Assembly (NCBI RefSeq): GCF_949287625.1
Contig: NZ_CASEGO010000054.1
Span: 1 to 39,684, forward strand
Length of the DNA: 39,684 nucleotides
Direction: 5' to 3'
Source: an uncultured Brachyspira sp.
GTDB lineage: Bacteria; Spirochaetota; Brachyspiria; Brachyspirales; Brachyspiraceae
The notes beneath the pieces are model-generated. The model saw only the letters and a list, made by a program, of their open reading frames with translations. It was not told the DNA's origin and made no database searches. Positions within the stretch are counted from its first letter, which is position 1; every line of letters starts with the position of its first letter. Below, piece by piece: positions 8,789-17,175 of this stretch. Both the position numbers and the translations under genes were made by a program.

Positions 8789-10384
8789 TTATTTCTCTAA
8801 ATACGAATAATGAAATCTGTATTTAGCTAAAGGATCTAATTTATAGTCTTTAAGTTTTTTATCAACCATTAAAACATTAGACCTGTAATGTATAGGTATT
8901 ATAGGCATATCATACATAAGTATAGCCTCAGCATCATGAAGAACTTTCATTCTCTCCTCTGGATTAACTATATATTTTGAGCTTTCTATAAGTTTGTCAT
9001 ATTCTGGATTATTGTATCCTGGATTGCTTGGAGCATAGCTTAAATATAGTTCAAGCATAGTCATAGGGTCATTATAATCACCTGTCCATCCGCTTAGAAC
9101 CATTTGATAGCTTAAATCTCTAAAACTCTGAAGTATAACAGACCATTCTCTAGGTACTATAACAGCATCAACTCCTATATTCTTCCACATTTGCTGTATA
9201 GCCTCTACCATAACAACATTTCCGTCATTAGCAACTAAAACTTCTATTACAGGATAATTTTCACCATTTGGGTATCCTGCTTCAGCCATTAATTTTTTAG
9301 CCTCTTCTATATTTTTTTGATAGTCATTTGTATCAACACTTATATAATCTCCTCCGTTTGCTCTGAACTCTCCTTCATAATCGCTTATTAGAGGAGGTAC
9401 AAAAGCTCCTGCAGGTATTTGTCCGGACTTATTTACTGATTCTACTATATAGTTTCTATCTATAGCAAGTGCTAATGCTCTTCTTACTCTTGAATCGGTA
9501 AATGCTTCATTAGTGAGGTTTATTTCAAAGAATGTAGTACCATATGCCTGATTCATTACTATTAAACCCTCTTTTTGAAGATTTTCTATTTCCTGATTTG
9601 GTACTAGGGTAGAGAAATGTATTTGTCCGTTTCTTAAAGCAGCTAATGCTGTATTTTTATCGGCTACCATAGAAACAGTAATATTTTTAGCAACTAATTT
9701 ATCTTTATCATAGTAGTTGGTATTAATTTCCATAACTATTTTATCATCTCTTACTCTTTCAGTCATTTTATAAGGACCATTTCCTATATAGCTTTCTGGT
9801 GTCTGAACCCAAGTATCACCATATTTTTCTATGATGTCTTTTCTCATAGGTACAAACATGTCAGCAAGTTCTAAAAAGTATGCAGTAGGATTTTCTAATG
9901 TTATCTCTAAAGTATAATCATCTATTTTTTTAATACCTAATTCCTCTGTATTTATTTCTCCCTTAGATATTTTTAAAGCATTTTTTATAGGGGCCATAAG
10001 AGAAGCATAAGGAGCTGCGGTTTTAGGGTCTACGAATCTTCTGTAGCTGTATACAAAATCATCGGCTGTTACAGATTTTCCGTCAGACCATTTAGCATTT
10101 GTTCTTAGATAAAATATATAACTAAGTCCGTCTTCGCTCATTTTATAGTCTTCTGCCATTCCTCCAACCAAATTGCCGTCTTTATCCTTTTTCATAAGCC
10201 CTTCAAAGAAATGTCTTATATAAACAGTACCAGCACTTGCAGTATTAAGATGCGGGTCTATAGTGGCAACTTCTCCTCCTAATGATATAACTATAGAATT
10301 ATTTTCATTAGAAGAGGATTTTGAAGAACAAGATAATGCTATAAATGAAAGCATTATTATAATAAATATATTTTTTTTAATCAT
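8789..10384 (-). CDS. oppA: Oligopeptide ABC transporter substrate-binding lipoprotein (OppA type)
   Basis: This 531-residue solute-binding protein (SBP family 5) captures peptides outside the cytoplasmic membrane for an Opp/Dpp importer. The N-terminus is a lipoprotein signal with hydrophobic residues 5-17 and Cys19 as the lipidation site in IALSC. Family landmarks follow: EVATIDPHLN near residue 40, WSDGKSVTADDFVYSYRR near 100 (typical of OppA) and the C-terminal YNNPEYDKLI segment near 460. GAGGA precedes the start. A paralog lies directly upstream on the same strand, 107 bases away, so the pair is a tandem duplication, probably transcribed together. No permease or ATPase genes are adjacent, so these SBPs must share a transporter encoded elsewhere. 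Confidence 0.9.
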   Translation of the reverse strand: MIKKNIFIIIMLSFIALSCSSKSSSNENNSIVISLGGEVATIDPHLNTASAGTVYIRHFFEGLMKKDKDGNLVGGMAEDYKMSEDGLSYIFYLRTNAKWSDGKSVTADDFVYSYRRFVDPKTAAPYASLMAPIKNALKISKGEINTEELGIKKIDDYTLEITLENPTAYFLELADMFVPMRKDIIEKYGDTWVQTPESYIGNGPYKMTERVRDDKIVMEINTNYYDKDKLVAKNITVSMVADKNTALAALRNGQIHFSTLVPNQEIENLQKEGLIVMNQAYGTTFFEINLTNEAFTDSRVRRALALAIDRNYIVESVNKSGQIPAGAFVPPLISDYEGEFRANGGDYISVDTNDYQKNIEEAKKLMAEAGYPNGENYPVIEVLVANDGNVVMVEAIQQMWKNIGVDAVIVPREWSVILQSFRDLSYQMVLSGWTGDYNDPMTMLELYLSYAPSNPGYNNPEYDKLIESSKYIVNPEERMKVLHDAEAILMYDMPIIPIHYRSNVLMVDKKLKDYKLDPLAKYRFHYSYLEK

Positions 10385-10491
10385 GAAATTATCCTCAAAT
10401 TATAGTATGTTATCTATTTTAGTATAAAATAATAAAAACTACAAATTTTTTATAGAATAATTACTGTAAATAATAATGTATAAGAAATAAA

Positions 10492-12102
10492 TTAATTAAT
10501 CTGCTCCAAATAGCAGTAATTAAATCTATGCCTTCCTAAAGGATTTAGTACCAAATCTCTCAAATACGGATATACTATAAAAGAATCTGATCTATAATAT
10601 AGAGGTATAATAGGCATTTCATCTAAAAGTATAGCCTCAGCCTCTCTCATATTTTTCATTCTTAAATTATTATCATATGACAATTTAGCTTCGGATATTA
10701 AACTGTCATATTTAGCATTTGAAAAACCAGAATGATTAACTCCTCCATAGCTTATCATAACATCAAGCATAGTTATAGGGTCATAATAATCACCAGTCCA
10801 GCCCATTCTAGCAATTTGATATTTTTTCTTTGTGAGAGCTAATAATGTAGCTGGAAACTCTTCTTCCTGTAAATCAGTATTGACATTTAAATTATCTTTC
10901 CACATTTTTTTAATAGCTTCTCCAACTTCATAAAATATTCCTGGAGATACTTTTAACTGCAAAGCAGGATAGTTTTCTCCATTAGGATATCCAGCCTGAG
11001 CCATTAATTCTTTAGCTTTTATAATATTTTTTTCGTAGCTATCTATATCTATGTAATTAGATGACTCATCTCTGAAAGAATATCTAATACCTTTTACAGC
11101 AGGCGGTACAAAAGCTCCGGCAGGAGTTTGAGAGCCTTTTATTATATTATTAACTATATATTTTCTATCTATAGCAAGTGATAATGCCTGTCTTACTAAT
11201 TTATTTGTTAATGCTTCATTTGTTATATTCAATTCAAGATATATAGTTCCTATTGCATTATTTGGAACAATATATCCGCCATTTTTAAGATATTCTAACT
11301 CATCAGCAGGTGCTTCTAATGCTGAAAAATGTACTTGTCCGTTAGTAATTTGTTCAATAACATTTAGTACATCAGAATTTGAGACAAAGGTTATTTTCTT
11401 AGCTATTATTTCATTTTTATCATAGTAGTACGGATTTTCTTCAAACACTATTTTTTCATTTTCAATTATTTCTCTTAATTTGTATTGTCCATTACAGATA
11501 TATGTTTCAGGTTTTAGAGTCCATTCATCTCCGTATTTTTCTATGATATCCTCTCTCAAAGGCATAAATATTCCAGTAGAAGCCAAAAAGTCTATGAAGT
11601 ACATAGAAGGAGTCTCAAGTACTACTTTTAATGTATGATCATCTAAAGCTTCAGCAGCTAAATTTGTTATACTCATAAGTCCCATTCTTATATCTTTTGC
11701 ATTTTTTATAATTTCCATCATGTATGAGTATGATGCATTAATATTAGGGTCTACAGCTCTTCTCCAACTGTATTGAAAATCATAAGCTGTTACTGGTTTT
11801 CCGTCAGACCATTTTGCATTTGTTCTTAAATGAAATATATATGTTAAACCGTCTTTTGATATATCCCAGCTTTCAGCCATTGCCGCTCTTATATTGTTAT
11901 TAGGATCTGTTTTGGTTAATCCTTCAAAAGCATGTAAAATGTATGTACTAACTACCCCTATAGAGTTTAAGGTAGGATCTATTGTGGCGGGCTCACTTCC
12001 CATATTAATTATTATATCTCTGGTGGGGTCTATTTCCTCATTAAGATTATTGCAGGAAACGACTGCAATAATGATTAATAAATATAAAAAAATATTTTTC
12101 AT
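10492..12102 (-). CDS. oppA: Oligopeptide ABC transporter substrate-binding lipoprotein (OppA type), tandem paralog
   Basis: The 536-residue protein is colinear with the downstream OppA-like product: EPATIDPTLN near residue 38, WSDGKPVTAYDFQYSWRR near 100, GAFVPPA in the middle and a closing LGRHRFNYCYLEQ. The signal peptide is of lipoprotein type with lipidation at Cys17 in AVVSC. GGAG lies upstream of the ATG, and a good promoter is placed about 50 bases before it. The two proteins differ widely in the binding domain, which suggests different peptide preferences rather than a recent copy. It is likely membrane-anchored in the periplasm. Confidence 0.9.
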   Translation of the reverse strand: MKNIFLYLLIIIAVVSCNNLNEEIDPTRDIIINMGSEPATIDPTLNSIGVVSTYILHAFEGLTKTDPNNNIRAAMAESWDISKDGLTYIFHLRTNAKWSDGKPVTAYDFQYSWRRAVDPNINASYSYMMEIIKNAKDIRMGLMSITNLAAEALDDHTLKVVLETPSMYFIDFLASTGIFMPLREDIIEKYGDEWTLKPETYICNGQYKLREIIENEKIVFEENPYYYDKNEIIAKKITFVSNSDVLNVIEQITNGQVHFSALEAPADELEYLKNGGYIVPNNAIGTIYLELNITNEALTNKLVRQALSLAIDRKYIVNNIIKGSQTPAGAFVPPAVKGIRYSFRDESSNYIDIDSYEKNIIKAKELMAQAGYPNGENYPALQLKVSPGIFYEVGEAIKKMWKDNLNVNTDLQEEEFPATLLALTKKKYQIARMGWTGDYYDPITMLDVMISYGGVNHSGFSNAKYDSLISEAKLSYDNNLRMKNMREAEAILLDEMPIIPLYYRSDSFIVYPYLRDLVLNPLGRHRFNYCYLEQIN

Positions 12103-12150
12103 TTTTTTACGGAACTCCGAAATAAAAAATTATTAATTATACATTTAGCT

Positions 12151-12178
12151 ATTATATTAGATATTGGTATAAAGTCAA
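12151..12178 (-). promoter_or_regulatory. Sigma-70 type promoter of the oppA pair
   Basis: On the minus strand TTGACT (12173-12178) and TATAAT (12151-12156) are 16 bases apart, about 50 bases before the ATG at 12102. Confidence 0.82.
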
Positions 12179-12363
12179 TATTAATATATATTTTTTTGTG
12201 ATTTAGTATAGTTGTAATTATTTTTTTGTAATATATTTATATTATATAATTTCACAAAAAAGTTCTTTTCTGTGTATGCTAAGTATGATTACTAAGTTTA
12301 TAAAAAATATTGATTTGCCCTGTGTAAAAATACAAAAAAATATGTTCAATAATTAAAATTTAA

Positions 12364-12392
12364 TTGACAATCAAATTTAAATTTACTATACT
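12364..12392 (+). promoter_or_regulatory. Strong sigma-70 type promoter of the CoA-transferase operon
   Basis: TTGACA (12364-12369) and TATACT (12387-12392) are separated by 17 bases, a near-consensus promoter. A GGAGG ribosome site (12427-12431) precedes the ATG at 12438. Confidence 0.88.
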
Positions 12393-12437
12393 AGAGTTTA
12401 TTAAAATAACTATTAAAAAATTAATTGGAGGTATTTC

Positions 12438-13784
12438 ATGGATTTCAAAGCCTTATATAAACAAAAATTAACAACTGCTGATGAAGCGGTTAAAGTTATA
12501 AAATCTGGCGACTGGATTGATTACGGCTGGGTTACTGCTACAGTAATAGATTTGGATAAAGCTTTAGCAAAAAGATTGCCTGAATTAACAGATCTTAATA
12601 TTAGAGGCGGTATATTAATGTGGGAGCCTGAAATTTTTAAGATAGAGAATCCTGAAAAACATATCACTTGGAATTCATGGCATATGTCAGGTTTAGAAAG
12701 AAAAGCAGTTGATAAAGGTTTTTGTTTCTATGATCCTATTCGTTATTCAGAAATGCCTAGATACTATAGAGAATTACCAAGAGGAATAGATGTAGCAATG
12801 TTCCAAGTATCAGAAATGGATGAAAACGGCTATTTCAATTTCGGACCTAACTCTTCACATATGCAAGCTATGTTAGAAAGAGCTAAATGCGTAATAGTAG
12901 AAGTAAATAAAAATATGCCAAGATGTTTAGGTGCTGCTAATATAGGAGGAGAGGCTGTTCATATTAATCAGGTAGATATGATAGTAGAAGGAAGCAACAC
13001 TCCTATAAAAGAAATGCCAGCAGGCGGAGCTACAGAAGTAGATAAAACAGTAGCTAGACTTATAGTAGAAGAAATACCTAACGGTGCTTGTTTACAATTA
13101 GGTATAGGAGGTATGCCTAATGCTGTGGGTTCATTAATAGCTGAATCTGATTTGAAAGATTTAGGTGTTCATACAGAAATGTATGTTGATGCTTTCGTTG
13201 ATATATCTTTGGCAGGAAAAATCACTGGTTCTAAAAAGAATATAGACAGAGGCAGACAAACTTATGCATTCGGTGCTGGTACTAAGAAATTGTATGATTA
13301 TATACATAATAATCCTGAATGTTTATCAGCTCCAGTAGATTATACTAATGATGTAAGAGTAATTTCTTCTATAGACAACTTTATGTCAATAAACAATGCT
13401 GTAGAAATAGATTTATTCGGACAAGTAAGTGCTGAATCAACAGGATTCAAACATATAAGCGGTGCAGGCGGACAATTAGACTTCGTATTAGGAGCTTATT
13501 TATCTAAAGGCGGTAAGAGCTTTATATGTTTATCTTCAACAGTAACAGGAAAAGACGGACAATTAAAATCAAGAATAGTTCCAAGTTTTGCTAATGGTAC
13601 AGTAGTTACAGATACTAGAGCTAATACTCATTATGTAGTAACAGAGTATGGTAAAGTAAACTTAAAAGGTTTAACTACTTGGCAAAGAGCTGAGGCTTTA
13701 ATCTCTATAGCACACCCAGATTTGAGAGATGGATTAATAAAAGAAGCAGAAAAAGCAAAAATTTGGAGAAAAAGCAATAAATAA
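12438..13784 (+). CDS. but: Butyryl-CoA:acetate CoA-transferase
   Basis: The 448-residue enzyme moves CoA from butyryl-CoA to acetate, releasing butyrate, the last step of butyrate fermentation. It belongs to the acetyl-CoA hydrolase/transferase family. Seen here are GIGGMPNAVGSLIAESDLKD (222-241) and the catalytic glutamate E247 in HTEMYVDAF. SGAGGQLDFVLGAYLSKGGK is near residue 342, and the C-terminal LTTWQRAEALISIAHP matches the But type of gut Firmicutes closely. 4-hydroxybutyrate CoA-transferase and succinyl/propionyl-type enzymes share the fold, but the whole-length resemblance favours But. The GGAGG site is strong. The Bcd fusion gene follows in the same transcript, which supports a C4 acyl-CoA substrate. 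Confidence 0.88.
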   Translation: MDFKALYKQKLTTADEAVKVIKSGDWIDYGWVTATVIDLDKALAKRLPELTDLNIRGGILMWEPEIFKIENPEKHITWNSWHMSGLERKAVDKGFCFYDPIRYSEMPRYYRELPRGIDVAMFQVSEMDENGYFNFGPNSSHMQAMLERAKCVIVEVNKNMPRCLGAANIGGEAVHINQVDMIVEGSNTPIKEMPAGGATEVDKTVARLIVEEIPNGACLQLGIGGMPNAVGSLIAESDLKDLGVHTEMYVDAFVDISLAGKITGSKKNIDRGRQTYAFGAGTKKLYDYIHNNPECLSAPVDYTNDVRVISSIDNFMSINNAVEIDLFGQVSAESTGFKHISGAGGQLDFVLGAYLSKGGKSFICLSSTVTGKDGQLKSRIVPSFANGTVVTDTRANTHYVVTEYGKVNLKGLTTWQRAEALISIAHPDLRDGLIKEAEKAKIWRKSNK

Positions 13785-13847
13785 ATTTGAATATTGATTA
13801 TCATTTTTATATACTATTATTAAATAATATTGTTAAAGGAGAAGCAA

Positions 13848-15767
13848 ATGTTTAAAACAACAGAAAAGCATGAAGAACTTCGTGCTAAAATCAGAGCATG
13901 GGCTGAAGAAGTTGTAACTCCAATAGCTCATGAGCACGATCAGACAGGTAAATTCCCAACAGAAGCTGTAAAACAATTAGGTAAAGGCGGATTAGATATA
14001 ATGGGTTTGCCTTTTGAAAAGAAATACGGCGGAGCAGAATTTGATAATATTGCTTATGCTATAGCTGTAGAAGAACTTTCAAGAGTAGATGGCAGTATGG
14101 GTGTAATTTTATCAGCTCATTGTTCTTTAGGTAGTTATCCTATCTATGCTTTTGGTACTGAAGAACAAAAGAAAAAATATTTAGTTCCTCTTGCTGAAGG
14201 TAAAAGATTAGGTGCTTTCGGTTTAACTGAGCCTGAAGCTGGATCTGATGCTGGCGGTACTGAAACTACTGCTGAATTAAAAGGTGATCACTATATATTA
14301 AATGGTGAGAAAATATTCATAACTAACTCTATAGAAGCTGAAACTTATGTAGTATTTGCTGTTACTACTCCTGGTATCGGAACTAAAGGTATCAGTGCTT
14401 TTATAGTTGAAAGAGGTTGGGAAGGTTTTGAATTTGGTGAAAAATACGACAAATTAGGAATTCGTGCTTCTGCTACAGCTCAGTTACTTTTCGACAATGT
14501 TAAAGTTCCTAAAGAAAACTTGCTTGGTAAAGAAGGACAAGGATTCAAAATCGCTATGCAGACTCTTGACGGCGGTCGTATTGGTATTGCTGCTCAAGCA
14601 TTAGGTATCGCTCAAGGTGCTTATGAAGCTGCTGTTGCTTATTCTAAAGAAAGAATACAGTTTGGTCGTCCTATCGCTCAACAACAAGCTATCGCTTTCA
14701 AACTTGCTGATATGGCTACTAAATTACGTGCTGCTAGACTTCTTATCTACAGTGCTGCTGCTATGAAAGACAGACATGAGCCTTATGGTACTGAATCTGC
14801 TATGGCTAAATTATATGCTTCTGAAATAGGTTTGGAAGTTGTTAACCAAGCACTTCAAATCCATGGCGGTAATGGATATATTAAAGGTGCTTATATAGTA
14901 GAAAGAGCTTATCGTGATGCTAAGATCTGTACTATTTACGAAGGTACAAGCGAAATTCAAAAAGTTGTTATTTCTGCTTCTATACTTGGTAAAATGCCTA
15001 AATCTCCTGTTGCTGTTGCTGGTCCTATGGCTAAAAAAGGTCCTATCACTGGTGAAAGAAGAAATATCATCTTCAAAGATGGTTCAGCTCAAGAAAAAGT
15101 TGATGCTTTGGTAGCTGCACTCAAAAAAGATGGAATTGATTTCTCTGTTGGTATAGATATTAATACTCCTATAGTTGATGCTGAAAGAGTAGTAAGTGCT
15201 GGTAAAGGTATCGGTGCTAAAGAAAATATGAAACTTGTTGAGGACTTAGCTAAAGCTGCTGGTGCTGCTATAGGTTGTTCTCGCCCTGTTGCTGAAGAAT
15301 TGAAATACTTACCTATCATCAGATATGTTGGTATGTCAGGTCAGAAATTCAATGGTAACTTATATATAGCTTGCGGTATTTCAGGTGCTAACCAACACTT
15401 GAAAGGTATCAAAAATGCTTCTATCATCGTAGCTATCAATGTTAAAGGTTCTGCTAAAATATTCAAAAATGCTGACTATGGTATCGTTGGAGATGTTAAA
15501 GAAATACTTCCATTGTTAACTAAAGCTCTTGATACTGGTGCTAAGAAACCTGCTGAAGTACCATATAAGAAAATGAAGAAAATTACTCCTAAGAAAACAA
15601 TCGAAATACCTAAAATCTATGTATGCAGCGGTTGCGGTTATGAGTATAATCCATTCATTGGTGACCCAGAAGCAGAAATAGCTCCAGGTACAGACTTTAC
15701 AGCTCTTCCAGAAGAATGGGTATGTCCTGAATGTAGTGAAGAAAAAGCTAACTTCATTAAGGCTTAA
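13848..15767 (+). CDS. Acyl-CoA (butyryl-CoA) dehydrogenase fused to EtfA FAD domain and rubredoxin
   Basis: This is a three-part fusion of 639 residues. Residues 1-380 are a short-chain acyl-CoA dehydrogenase, with GAFGLTEPEAGSDAG (122-136) and a candidate catalytic base E365 in IYEGTSEIQ. Residues about 402-560 match the C-terminal FAD-binding half of electron-transfer flavoprotein alpha (GCSRPVAEELKYLP, RYVGMSGQK, ACGISGANQHLKG). Residues 588-639 are a rubredoxin with iron ligands C593, C596, C626 and C629. EtfB and the first EtfA domain are absent and not encoded next door. The start is the ATG at 13848 because AAAGGAG (13835-13841) stands before it; a TTG at 13830 would overlap that site. 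Codons ending in C are commoner than in neighbours, suggesting high expression. It lies between a butyrate CoA-transferase and a flavodiiron gene. Confidence 0.9.
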   Translation: MFKTTEKHEELRAKIRAWAEEVVTPIAHEHDQTGKFPTEAVKQLGKGGLDIMGLPFEKKYGGAEFDNIAYAIAVEELSRVDGSMGVILSAHCSLGSYPIYAFGTEEQKKKYLVPLAEGKRLGAFGLTEPEAGSDAGGTETTAELKGDHYILNGEKIFITNSIEAETYVVFAVTTPGIGTKGISAFIVERGWEGFEFGEKYDKLGIRASATAQLLFDNVKVPKENLLGKEGQGFKIAMQTLDGGRIGIAAQALGIAQGAYEAAVAYSKERIQFGRPIAQQQAIAFKLADMATKLRAARLLIYSAAAMKDRHEPYGTESAMAKLYASEIGLEVVNQALQIHGGNGYIKGAYIVERAYRDAKICTIYEGTSEIQKVVISASILGKMPKSPVAVAGPMAKKGPITGERRNIIFKDGSAQEKVDALVAALKKDGIDFSVGIDINTPIVDAERVVSAGKGIGAKENMKLVEDLAKAAGAAIGCSRPVAEELKYLPIIRYVGMSGQKFNGNLYIACGISGANQHLKGIKNASIIVAINVKGSAKIFKNADYGIVGDVKEILPLLTKALDTGAKKPAEVPYKKMKKITPKKTIEIPKIYVCSGCGYEYNPFIGDPEAEIAPGTDFTALPEEWVCPECSEEKANFIKA

Positions 15768-15810
15768 AATATAAACTTAATTATTAATAATTTTTTTGAG
15801 GAGGAAAATA

Positions 15811-17025
15811 ATGCATTGCGTTAGAAAAGTTACTGAAGATTTATATTGGGTTGGAGCGAATGAACACCGCTTGGCTCTATTTGAAAATGTACACCCTTTA
15901 ACTAAAGGTGTTTCTTATAACTCTTATGTTCTTTTAGATGAAAAAACAGTTCTTTTTGATACAGTTGACTGGGCTGTTTGCAGACAATTCTTAGATAACT
16001 TAGAATATGTTTTAAACGGCAAAAAACTTGACTATATGGTTATCAACCATATGGAACCAGACCATGCTGCTTCTATAGACGAAGTTTTAATAAGACACCC
16101 TGAAACTAAAGTTATTGCTACTGAAAAAGCATTCATGTTTATGGATCAGTTCGGATTTACTATTCCAGATGATAAAAAAATACAAGTAAAAGAAGGCGAT
16201 ACTCAAAAATTTGGTAAACACGAAATACTTTTCGTTGCTGCTCAAATGGTACACTGGCCTGAAGCTATGGTTAGCTTTGATACTACTAATGGCGTATTAT
16301 TCTCTGCTGATGCTTTCGGTTCTTTCATCGCTTTAGACGGAAGATTATTCAATGACGAAGTTAATTTCGACAGAGATTGGTTAGATGAGGCTAGAAGATA
16401 TTATACTAACATCGTTGGTAAATATGGTCCTCATGTACAAAACTTACTTAAAAAAGCTGGCGGAATTATTGATAAAATTAAAATGTTCTGTCCTTTACAT
16501 GGACCTATTTGGAGAAACAATCTAGGTTATATCCTTGATAAATACAACAAATGGAGCACTTATGAGCCTGAAGAAAAAGGTGTATTAATCGTATATGCTT
16601 CTATGTATGGTAATACTGAAAATATGGTTGGCGTTTTAGCTTGTAAATTAGCTGAAAAAGGTATTACAAACATCGTTATGCATGATGTATCAAGCACTGA
16701 TGTTTCTTACTTGATTTCTGATACTTTCAAATTGAGCCATGTTGTATTAGCTTCTGTTACTTATAACCTAAATATTTATCCGCCTATGCATAACTATTTA
16801 GATGATATGAGAGCTCTTAATGTTCAAAAACGTAAATTTGCTATCATTGAAAATGGTTCTTGGGCTCCTAAATCTGGTGCTTTAATGCAAGAATTCATTG
16901 AAAATAATTTGAAACAATGTGAGATTTTAGATGCTCAAGTTTCTATTACTTCTTCTATGAAATCTACTAACGTTGGAGAAATGGACGCTTTAGTTGATGC
17001 TATAGCTGAATCTATGAAAAAATAA
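15811..17025 (+). CDS. fprA: Flavodiiron protein (rubredoxin:oxygen/NO oxidoreductase)
   Basis: The 404-residue class A flavodiiron protein reduces O2 to water, or NO to N2O, in the cytoplasm using electrons normally supplied by rubredoxin. The metallo-beta-lactamase-like domain carries all diiron ligands: H80-x-E82-x-D84-H85, H148, D167 and H230. A flavodoxin domain begins near residue 257 with the FMN loop YASMYGNTENM. No extra C-terminal rubredoxin or flavin domain is present. The ATG at 15811 follows a GAGGAGG site (15798-15804). It lies 43 bases after a fusion protein that ends in a rubredoxin domain, which suggests that protein is its electron donor. Confidence 0.93.
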   Translation: MHCVRKVTEDLYWVGANEHRLALFENVHPLTKGVSYNSYVLLDEKTVLFDTVDWAVCRQFLDNLEYVLNGKKLDYMVINHMEPDHAASIDEVLIRHPETKVIATEKAFMFMDQFGFTIPDDKKIQVKEGDTQKFGKHEILFVAAQMVHWPEAMVSFDTTNGVLFSADAFGSFIALDGRLFNDEVNFDRDWLDEARRYYTNIVGKYGPHVQNLLKKAGGIIDKIKMFCPLHGPIWRNNLGYILDKYNKWSTYEPEEKGVLIVYASMYGNTENMVGVLACKLAEKGITNIVMHDVSSTDVSYLISDTFKLSHVVLASVTYNLNIYPPMHNYLDDMRALNVQKRKFAIIENGSWAPKSGALMQEFIENNLKQCEILDAQVSITSSMKSTNVGEMDALVDAIAESMKK

Positions 17026-17050
17026 TATTATAACATATTATTGAATAAAG

Positions 17051-17086
17051 GCCGATTCATGTTTTTATACTTGGATCGGCTTTTTT
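17051..17086 (+). terminator. Rho-independent terminator of the but-bcd-fprA operon
   Basis: GCCGATTCA (17051-17059) pairs with TGGATCGGC (17072-17080) with one G-T wobble and is followed by six T. Confidence 0.9.
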
Positions 17087-17175
17087 ATATAAATGATTTT
17101 TGAATTTTGACGAAAATAATAGACAGTAAATATTGAGTAAAGTATATAAATATGATAATAAGGAAATAGTTTTTT

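Larger units (their letters stand above)
12103..12437. other. Divergent promoter region between oppA and the CoA-transferase operon
   Basis: The 335-base spacer contains two outward-facing promoters, at 12151-12178 (minus) and 12364-12392 (plus). The middle part is plain AT-rich sequence in which I see no further signal. Confidence 0.7.
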
